11,053 nucleotides of DNA from Candidatus Woykebacteria bacterium GWB1_45_5 (GTDB lineage: Bacteria; Patescibacteriota; Microgenomatia; Woykebacterales; RBG-16-39-9b): contig MHCO01000037.1 of the NCBI GenBank assembly GCA_001816645.1, positions 1 through 11,053 on the forward strand, written 5' to 3'. Positions 1 through 4,656 of this stretch are shown here, one piece after another; the stretch's first letter is position 1; every line of letters begins with the position of its first letter. Below the pieces are notes generated by a model. That model was not told the DNA's origin. It did not search any database and saw only the letters and a program-made list of their open reading frames with translations. The position numbers were made by a program, and so were the translations under genes.

Positions 1-275
1 CCCGGGTAATAATCGACGGTATAGCCGGCCTGAGCCAAGGTTTGGGTGGCGCTCTCGATGAATTCTGGATTGGGGAAGGTGAGACTTAGCTGATCAACAA
101 TCGCCGCTTTCGGGACTTTCGGCGCTGTCGATTTATCTAGCCAGTTAGTGGCATAAACAGCTAGAAGACTAAGAGCAACGACAGCGGGGATTGCTAGGGA
201 GATGATGAGCAAAGTAGCAACCTCGCTCCAGTGACCACTGCGCCAAAAGCGGTTCTTGCCCCCTTGCGCGTCCAT
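1..275 (-). CDS. Membrane-anchored protein of unknown function (N-terminal part only)
   Basis: Only the first 91 codons are visible; the gene continues beyond the left edge. The start is the ATG at 275-273, preceded by GAGGAG about 7 nt away, a good ribosome site. Residues 1-18 are polar with four basic residues (K7, R9, R12 and H15), followed by one hydrophobic helix at about 19-43. This predicts an N-in, single-pass anchor rather than a cleaved signal peptide. A short linker with K and P (48-56) leads into a soluble domain starting KAAIVDQLSLTF, whose beta-strand then helix pattern suggests an alpha/beta fold facing outside the cell. I do not recognise the family. It has its own promoter (345-373) and is separated from the upstream peptidase gene by a terminator, so it is probably transcribed alone. 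The reading frame is secure; the function is not. Confidence 0.8.
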   Translation of the reverse strand, partial: MDAQGGKNRFWRSGHWSEVATLLIISLAIPAVVALSLLAVYATNWLDKSTAPKVPKAAIVDQLSLTFPNPEFIESATQTLAQAGYTVDYYP

Positions 276-344
276 CTTTTCTCTCCTCTCGGGTTACTTG
301 GGATATTTATCTTTCAAGGTGCTTTAATTAAACGGATCAGCCCG

Positions 345-373
345 ATCTTAGCCTGCGAAAGTGTAGTTGTCAA
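345..373 (-). promoter_or_regulatory. Sigma70-type promoter of the truncated membrane-protein gene
   Basis: On the minus strand the -35 box TTGACA (373-368) and the -10 box TAAGAT (350-345) are separated by exactly 17 nt. The expected start of transcription is near 338, giving a leader of about 63 nt before the ATG at 275. The -35 box lies directly behind the T-tract of the preceding terminator (377-385), so termination of one gene and initiation of the next are packed together. Confidence 0.75.
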
Positions 374-376
374 GCC

Positions 377-428
377 AAAGAAAAAGTCCCAGGGGATTCG
401 CTAGGGGAGCGACTTTCACCTGGGACTT
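377..428 (-). terminator. Intrinsic terminator of the 501-1733 metallopeptidase gene
   Basis: A perfect 10-bp stem pairs AAGTCCCAGG (384-393) with CCTGGGACTT (419-428), with a 25-nt loop. On the minus strand the stem is followed by TTTTTCTTT (complement of 377-385). The position, about 70 nt past the stop codon at 501, fits the end of the metallopeptidase transcript. The T-tract is on one side only, so it acts in the minus direction. Confidence 0.8.
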
Positions 429-440
429 GGGATATTAGAT

Positions 441-466
441 CTTTGTCTCTCCCTCTCTCGGCTGTT
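441..466 (-). other. Leader-like purine-rich sequence without a gene
   Basis: Read on the minus strand, this stretch (AACAGCCGAGAGAGGGAGAG) resembles the leader in front of the metallopeptidase start (around 1740-1765: AACAGCCCGAAAGGGAGAGA) and, more loosely, the leader of the 1-275 gene. It sits between the metallopeptidase stop codon and its terminator, and no ATG follows it. It may be the leftover leader of a deleted gene; chance similarity of polypurine sequence is the alternative. Confidence 0.3.
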
Positions 467-500
467 GGCGGTCAGCGGCTTGGCGCCAGCTTTAACCAAC

Positions 501-1733
501 TCATCGCCGTCTGGTGAACCAGAGCGTTCCGGCAGCAGCAAGGATGAATACTCCGGCTGTAGCCCCACCGATAACCCAGGCCAAACCATTATGGTCGGTA
601 GCCGAGGGTTCTGTGCTTTCAAGCCCAACCCCCTCGATCGGCGGCAACTCGGCGGTCCCACCGACAGCAGACGCATACTGACAGGCCCATTCGCCAGCGC
701 CTTTCAGATCGGTAGCGTTAATTTTCACTGCCACGCTGTTGACAGTATAATCGATCTTACATTTTTGAGGAGTGCCCTCAAAATAGCTGTAATTGTCTCG
801 TCGAACCCCAGTGCCGAGTTGCTGCAAAATAGTGTTTTCACTAATTACAGTAGGTCCCTTGGCGTCGTCGTCTTTTTTATTATTTGGGGCTGTTGGGTCT
901 GCTTTGCCCGCCCGATGACCGAATTCATGAACGATAACGTCAATGTCGAAAACAGAAGCTAATTGTTCCTTGGCAGCTTGTGTTCCAGTTTCCATGTACT
1001 CTATGACCTCATCGATGTCCCCCATATCGATGAAGACCGCGCGGCCTAGATTATATGTAAGTCCATTTTTTATAGCTGTGTTGTCTCGATGTACATAAAC
1101 GGTGGTGTTCCCGGCAGTTGTGACATTGGTCTTCATTCCCGAGGAACCGTCAAAAGCATAAAGAAACTGATTTTGGGCTCTTGCCACATCAGCTCTAGCT
1201 CTGCCAACATTACTATCAGCACGGAAAATGATCGTTACTCCATCGACTTCCGCCATTGTCTTAAACGGAACAGGGGTGCCGTTTTTCGTCCAGACCACAT
1301 TTTCTGGCACTACAGGGCCCTGAGCACTTTTAAATTGAATCTGCACCCAGTCGCCCACATCGACACAGTTTGCTCCCCAGTCTATCCAGACTCGGTTGTC
1401 TCCAGCAACGAAATTACCAGCGGCCGGATTGGGACATCCGGCAGGATTCTGAAGAATCTGAAGGCTGTTAAGGGTCGCTCCAGTTCCTGAATATTCAACA
1501 CAGAGATCACTTGCTACAGTCTCAGTATCACCCACATCATAACTTGTGTCATTAGTGTGGGTAAATGGAGGAACTACCAAGATACCTTGTACAGCCCCAG
1601 CATTGGGCGGCGTTGCGCAAGGCGAAGGGGGGTAAGCAGCCACCGCTTTATCAGAGCTCGTGGCCAAGATTGTAAACATTATCATTAGTATCGGCGTGAG
1701 TTTGCCAATCCAACTCTTCCTTAGCCCCTTCAT
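501..1733 (-). CDS. Secreted, C-terminally membrane-anchored zinc metallopeptidase (HEXXHXXGXXD type)
   Basis: A 410-residue protein. The start ATG (1733) follows GGAGAAAAGAA, a good ribosome site. Residues 1-33 form a signal peptide: basic KGLRK, a hydrophobic core (LTPILMIMFTILA), and AVA before a likely cleavage site near 33. The active site is HEFGHRAGKAD at 269-279: H269 and H273 as zinc ligands, E270 as catalytic base, and D279 where metzincins have the third ligand. Asp at that position is known from snapalysin-type (M7) enzymes. No methionine follows residue 269, so a classical Met-turn is absent. Six cysteines outside the signal peptide could form three disulfides. A hydrophobic segment near the C-terminus (about 384-407) followed by RRR predicts a membrane anchor with the catalytic domain outside. 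The substrate is unknown. The rest of the sequence matches no family I can name, so the class rests on the motif. Confidence 0.75.
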   Translation of the reverse strand: MKGLRKSWIGKLTPILMIMFTILATSSDKAVAAYPPSPCATPPNAGAVQGILVVPPFTHTNDTSYDVGDTETVASDLCVEYSGTGATLNSLQILQNPAGCPNPAAGNFVAGDNRVWIDWGANCVDVGDWVQIQFKSAQGPVVPENVVWTKNGTPVPFKTMAEVDGVTIIFRADSNVGRARADVARAQNQFLYAFDGSSGMKTNVTTAGNTTVYVHRDNTAIKNGLTYNLGRAVFIDMGDIDEVIEYMETGTQAAKEQLASVFDIDVIVHEFGHRAGKADPTAPNNKKDDDAKGPTVISENTILQQLGTGVRRDNYSYFEGTPQKCKIDYTVNSVAVKINATDLKGAGEWACQYASAVGGTAELPPIEGVGLESTEPSATDHNGLAWVIGGATAGVFILAAAGTLWFTRRR

Positions 1734-1803
1734 TTCTTTTCTCCTCTCTCCCTTTCGGGCTGTTTTGTCTGGCTCGATATTTGGTTGTTAAGAATGCAAG
1801 CTT

Positions 1804-1832
1804 GGTATAGTCCTTTTATTTAGAAAAGTCAA
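1804..1832 (-). promoter_or_regulatory. Promoter of the metallopeptidase gene
   Basis: Minus strand -35 TTGACT (1832-1827) and -10 TATACC (1809-1804) with a 17-nt spacer. Transcription would start near 1797, giving a leader of about 63 nt, the same length as for the neighbouring 1-275 gene. The leader carries CCC-GAAA-GGG, a small hairpin with a GNRA-type loop, just before the ribosome site. Confidence 0.6.
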
Positions 1833-1840
1833 CTCTTCTT

Positions 1841-1880
1841 CGCTTAAGGCTGCGAACGGGTTTTCAAGCCAAAGAAAAAG
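1841..1880 (-). repeat. Second copy of the terminator-tail/promoter junction found at 345-386
   Basis: The 17-mer TCAAGCCAAAGAAAAAG occurs here (1864-1880) and at 370-386. Both copies also share CTGCGAA (1850-1856 and 353-359) and a nearby CTTA. In the 345-386 copy the sequence forms a consensus promoter (TTGACA-17-TAAGAT). Here the -35 has become TTGAAA and the spacing to the TAAG block is about 3 nt shorter, so this copy probably no longer works as a promoter; the TTGACT/TATACC promoter just downstream would have replaced it. Confidence 0.6.
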
Positions 1881-1917
1881 CCCCTCGTGGGGTTATCTAT
1901 CGGCCCCAACGAGGGGC
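1871..1917 (-). terminator. Strong intrinsic terminator upstream of the metallopeptidase promoter
   Basis: CCCCTCGTGGGG (1881-1892) pairs with CCCCAACGAGGGG (1904-1916) in a GC-rich stem of about 12 bp with one bulged base, extended by G1880-C1917. On the minus strand it is followed by TTTTTCTTT (complement of 1871-1879). There is no minus-strand protein gene directly upstream for it to serve; the nearest upstream minus promoter is at 2165-2193. It therefore either ends a non-coding transcript or insulates the peptidase promoter. Confidence 0.8.
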
Positions 1918-2014
1918 CTGGTGCTGCCAGATTCTTGGCAGGAAAAGTTTCCGGCGTATATGATCTGCCTCCTATTTTTTCTTCGGCTGGGTCAGGCTCA
2001 CTGCCCAAACATCA

Positions 2015-2049
2015 GGACAGGTTTCCAGACAAAATAAAAGGGACAGGTT
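2015..2049. repeat. Short direct repeat GGACAGGTT, two copies
   Basis: GGACAGGTT occurs at 2015-2023 and 2041-2049, 26 bp apart, the second preceded by AAAAG. AAAAGGGACAGGTTA resembles, from memory only, terminal sequences around IS200/REP-associated tyrosine transposase elements. No transposase gene is present, so this may be a scar or a chance repeat. Confidence 0.3.
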
Positions 2050-2065
2050 ATTAAGGTACATTTTG

Positions 2066-2108
2066 CCTCGTGGCTTCGGTTTAAACGTTCACACCGAGCG
2101 TAGCGAGG
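2066..2108. repeat. Imperfect inverted repeat (hairpin)
   Basis: CCTCG (2066-2070) pairs with CGAGG (2104-2108), and inside it CTTCGGT pairs with ACCGAG with one bulge. The AT-rich loop contains GTTTAAAC. It lies directly beside the 2112-2150 element and may be part of the same composite repeat. Confidence 0.45.
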
Positions 2109-2111
2109 TGG

Positions 2112-2150
2112 CCCGCCTGCATCGCCTATGCGAAGCATTGCGGGCAGGGG
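2112..2150. repeat. REP-like quasi-palindrome
   Basis: The stretch starts CCCGCCTGCATCGC and ends GCGAAGCATTGCGGGCAGG. It can fold in alternative ways: CCTGC with GCAGG, CCCGC with GCGGG, and GCATCGC with GCGAAGC. Similar extragenic GC-rich palindromes with CCCGCCTGC/GCGGGCAGG arms recur, as I remember, in many CPR genomes. No second full copy is in this window, so repeat status cannot be shown here. Confidence 0.5.
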
Positions 2151-2164
2151 TAACACTAATACAA

Positions 2165-2193
2165 AGTATTTCATAGTGGTGCTTGTTTGTCAA
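2165..2193 (-). promoter_or_regulatory. Orphan minus-strand promoter
   Basis: Minus strand -35 TTGACA (2193-2188), 17-nt spacer, -10 AATACT (2170-2165). The -10 box lies in a perfect small inverted repeat AATAC-AAA-GTATT (2158-2170) that could be a protein binding site. No protein gene follows; the first terminator met is at 1871-1917. Confidence 0.5.
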
Positions 2194-2207
2194 GATTAGC
2201 TTTCAAT

Positions 2208-2237
2208 TTGACGGGTGGTTGTAAAATGAACTAAGAT
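2208..2237 (+). promoter_or_regulatory. Likely promoter of the glycan operon
   Basis: TTGACG (2208-2213) and TAAGAT (2232-2237) with an 18-nt spacer, pointing to the glycosyltransferase gene at 2324, giving a leader of about 80 nt. TATAAG at 2302-2307 is a weaker alternative -10, but it would start the RNA inside the ribosome site at 2311-2315. Confidence 0.5.
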
Positions 2238-2323
2238 TAGTTAGACTAAGCCTTCAGGTTTGCCGCGTTAACAAAGATTTAGTTATCGGTTGTCAAGCCA
2301 ATATAAGTTCAAGGATAAAATTT

Positions 2324-3526
2324 ATGGCTACTCAATACACTAAAACATTGGAGCAACAAGAACGGAAAATGCGGGTAATTTATGTCGGGAGTTACATTCC
2401 CCGCAAATGTGGAATCGCCACTTTTACTAAAGATCTCACCAACGCTATCAACGTCTTAAACCCTTACAACCTCACCGAAATCATGGCGATAAACGACAAC
2501 ACTAGTGCCTACGACTACCCTTGGGAGGTAAAATTTAGAATCAATCAGGATGATTTAAAGACGTATATTGCCGCTGCGGAATACATAAATAACTCTAGTG
2601 CGGAAGTCGTTTGCTTCCAACATGAATTTGGCATCTTTGGCGGGAAAAACGGTGAGTATGCGATACCATTCCTGGAGCAGATTAGAAAACCGATTGTTAC
2701 TACTTTTCATTCTGTGCCCGATGAGCCACTGGAATCCCAAAAAGAAATTATTAGAAGAATCTGTAGCCTTTCGGCAGCTTGCGTGGTGATGATTAATAAT
2801 ATTGTTGAGCGGCTTATTTCGACCTACGGGGTGGATAAGAAAAAACTGGTGGTGATCCCGCACGGTGTGCCCGATATTCCTTTTGGCGCCACCGAGCATT
2901 TCAAAAAGCAACTAAAACTGTCTGGCAAATTTATTTTAACTTCGATCAACCTTCTTTCACCTAACAAGGGAATCGAAATTGCCATTGAAGCGGTGCCGAA
3001 AGTGGTAAAAGAAATTCCCAATTTTATTTATTTGGTAATTGGCGAGACTCACCCGGTAGTGAAAAGAAAATTCAATGAAGAGTACCGAAAGGAGTTAGAA
3101 AAGCGGGTTAAGAGTCTCAAGGTAAAAAATCAGGTCAAATTTATTAACCGCTATCTTACCCTGGAGGAGCTAATTAGTTACCTGCGGGCAGCCGATGTTT
3201 ACATCACTCCTTACACTGATCCTGGCCAGGTCGCTTCTGGCACCCTGTCCTATGCGGTTGGGGCTGGCAAAGCCTGTATTTCCACCCCTTATCTTTATGC
3301 CCAAGAAGTTGTCGACGGCGATCGGGGTATACTGGTTCCCTTCCGCAACTCAGGCTCGGTTGCCAAAGCAATAGTTAAAGTTTTTTCCCAGCCGAGATTT
3401 CGTAGCCAGGTTGAGCGAAAAGCCTATGATTACGGCCGGTTGATGATTTGGCCTTCGGTTGCCCTGCAATACCTTGATCTTTTCAAGCTTGTTCTTCAAA
3501 AGGCAAAAATTTACACCTCGCGATGA
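2324..3526 (+). CDS. GT4-type glycosyltransferase (GT-B fold), first gene of the glycan cluster
   Basis: A 400-residue cytoplasmic retaining glycosyltransferase of the GT4/GT1 clan, moving a sugar from an activated donor to an unknown acceptor. The start at 2324 follows AAGGA (2311-2315) at good spacing; an internal ATG at codon 17 (MRVIYVGSY) begins the conserved fold and lacks a comparable ribosome site. Visible landmarks: RKCGIATFT near residue 30 (N-terminal domain loop); CFQHEFGIFGG near 98-108; PHGVPD at 179-184; the C-domain opening NLLSPNKG (209-216); and DPGQVASGTLSYAVGAGKA near 300-320. The last stands where many GT4 enzymes carry the EX7E motif, which is not conserved here. From memory, this subfamily (SGTL-YA-GAGKA, STPY-YAEE/AQE) often sits beside sugar phosphorylase genes and the DNARAL protein family encoded next. 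Its TGA stop overlaps the next ATG by 4 bp, implying coupled translation. Family confidence is high; donor and acceptor are unknown. Confidence 0.88.
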   Translation: MATQYTKTLEQQERKMRVIYVGSYIPRKCGIATFTKDLTNAINVLNPYNLTEIMAINDNTSAYDYPWEVKFRINQDDLKTYIAAAEYINNSSAEVVCFQHEFGIFGGKNGEYAIPFLEQIRKPIVTTFHSVPDEPLESQKEIIRRICSLSAACVVMINNIVERLISTYGVDKKKLVVIPHGVPDIPFGATEHFKKQLKLSGKFILTSINLLSPNKGIEIAIEAVPKVVKEIPNFIYLVIGETHPVVKRKFNEEYRKELEKRVKSLKVKNQVKFINRYLTLEELISYLRAADVYITPYTDPGQVASGTLSYAVGAGKACISTPYLYAQEVVDGDRGILVPFRNSGSVAKAIVKVFSQPRFRSQVERKAYDYGRLMIWPSVALQYLDLFKLVLQKAKIYTSR

Positions 3527-4596
3527 AAAACAAACCTATTGTTCCCCGTCTTGATTTCACCAGGCCGCCAAAAATTGATTTTTTGAAACAACTTACCACT
3601 CCAACAGGTATCCTGCAGCATACGAAATACGGTATTCCCCATCGCTCATTTGGCTATTCCTTAGATGATAACGCTCGAGCACTCCTGGCGATGGTACAAG
3701 CTTACAAGCTTTTTAAGAAAAAAGAATATCTCTCTCTAGCGCGGATTTATCTTTCCTTTATTATTCACGCTAAAGAAGAAGGTGGCTTTTTCCGTAATTT
3801 TCAAACCTTTGACCATCGGTTTTTACCACATGTCTCACAAGATTCTTTTGGCGAGACAATGTGGGCTTTGGCCGAGACTTTTCGGAATAAAATCGAACCG
3901 GCTTTAAGTAATACTGCTTGGGAGCTTTTTTCGGAAAGTGAAAAAACTATTACTAAAATAAAATCGCCTCGCGCTGTAGCCTATTTGATTATTGCTCTTT
4001 ACCACGCGCTAAAATCTGATCCTGGTAATATTTCTTTCCGCCAAAGACTAGTTAAACTAACAAAGTTTCTTCTCGGGCTTTACGAAAAAAATCAAGATGG
4101 TAGCTGGAATTGGTTCGAATCCGTTCTTACGTACGCAAACCATATCTTACCGGCAGCCCTTTTTTATAGCTACAGAGTGCTTGGCGAGAAAAAGATTCTT
4201 GAAGTCGCTAAGAGGTCACTAGCATTTTTGGAAAAAGAAACCCACGCCGATGAAGGTATCCCTTCACCGATTGGTTCTTACGGTTGGTATACCAAAGGTG
4301 GGGAGAAGGCGGGTTTCGACCAGCAGCCGGTTGAAGCAGCTTATGCTGTTATTGCCAATGTCGCGGCCGCTCAAGCGACCAAGAACAAAAGATATTACCG
4401 CTCGGCCCTGGAATGGTTTGCTTGGTTCCACGGCAACAATATCAAAAAGGTAAATCTTTATGATAAAAAAACCGGTGGTTGTTTTGATGGAATTGGCAAA
4501 TTCGGACCAAATTTAAACCAAGGAGCAGAGTCTGTTGCCTGTTATCTGTTAGCTTATTTAGAATTGGCTAACCTTGCTTCAAAAAAGAAGCATTAA
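3523..4596 (+). CDS. Six-hairpin (alpha/alpha toroid) glycosidase-like protein
   Basis: A 357-residue protein without signal peptide, mostly helical, with repeated helix pairs and aromatic/acidic turns typical of the six-hairpin glycosidase superfamily. Landmarks: TGILQHTKYGIPHRSFGYS leading to LDDNARALLAM (47-57), a strongly conserved element of this family as I remember it; FFRNF and DSFGETMWAL near 85-115; QDGSWNWFE near 195; IGSYGWY near 250; FDQQPVEAAY (265-274); and GGCFDGIG near 320. Acidic residues in these turns (D48, D49, E271) are candidate active-site residues, but no catalytic assignment is known to me. Its ATG overlaps the stop of the upstream glycosyltransferase gene (ATGA), so the two are co-translated, and the encoded proteins may act on the same glycan. 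It could be a hydrolase, a lyase, or a non-catalytic partner of the transferase. The fold is a confident call; the activity is open. Confidence 0.75.
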   Translation: MKNKPIVPRLDFTRPPKIDFLKQLTTPTGILQHTKYGIPHRSFGYSLDDNARALLAMVQAYKLFKKKEYLSLARIYLSFIIHAKEEGGFFRNFQTFDHRFLPHVSQDSFGETMWALAETFRNKIEPALSNTAWELFSESEKTITKIKSPRAVAYLIIALYHALKSDPGNISFRQRLVKLTKFLLGLYEKNQDGSWNWFESVLTYANHILPAALFYSYRVLGEKKILEVAKRSLAFLEKETHADEGIPSPIGSYGWYTKGGEKAGFDQQPVEAAYAVIANVAAAQATKNKRYYRSALEWFAWFHGNNIKKVNLYDKKTGGCFDGIGKFGPNLNQGAESVACYLLAYLELANLASKKKH

Positions 4597-4620
4597 TAAC
4601 CCAAAGAATGAAAATAGTGG

Positions 4621-4649
4621 TTGGCCATTTTGTCCTGATACGTTATTAT
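4621..4649 (+). promoter_or_regulatory. Internal promoter giving a leaderless GH94 transcript
   Basis: TTGGCC (4621-4626) and TATTAT (4644-4649) are separated by 17 nt; the -10 matches TATAAT at 5 of 6 positions. The expected transcription start, about 7 nt after the -10, falls at 4656-4657, on the ATG itself. No Shine-Dalgarno sequence is present in the 20 nt before the ATG, which agrees with leaderless translation. Confidence 0.5.
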
Positions 4650-4656
4650 TTAATAA

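Larger units (their letters stand above)
1880..2158 (-). ncRNA. Candidate small RNA transcription unit (about 280 nt)
   Basis: This is the main content of the 590-nt gap between the metallopeptidase and the glycan operon. A consensus-like minus promoter (2165-2193) would start a transcript near 2158, and the next minus-strand terminator is at 1871-1917. No convincing reading frame lies between. The predicted RNA would hold the REP-like hairpins at 2112-2150 and 2066-2108, two GGACAGGTT repeats, a hairpin CTGCCA/TGGCAG (1924-1940) and a perfect AGGAGG (complement of 1968-1973) with no ATG, GTG or TTG at usual spacing. I found no match by eye to tmRNA, RNase P, SRP or 6S RNA landmarks. The call is inference from the promoter-terminator pair; a decayed gene is the main alternative. 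Confidence 0.3.

Noticed and set aside
465..1490. Plus-strand open frames opposite the 501-1733 metallopeptidase
   Set aside because: They lack recognisable domains and good ribosome sites, and lie antisense to a gene with signal peptide, zinc motif and anchor.
1888..1973. Short minus-strand frame following a perfect AGGAGG (1968-1973)
   Set aside because: No ATG, GTG or TTG at usable spacing; it could start only at ATA, and it ends inside the terminator stem. Treated as part of the candidate RNA.
2269..2296. TTGACA on the minus strand at 2296-2291 as another promoter
   Set aside because: With a 17-nt spacer the -10 would be TGTTAA, only 3 of 6 matches, and no gene follows directly.
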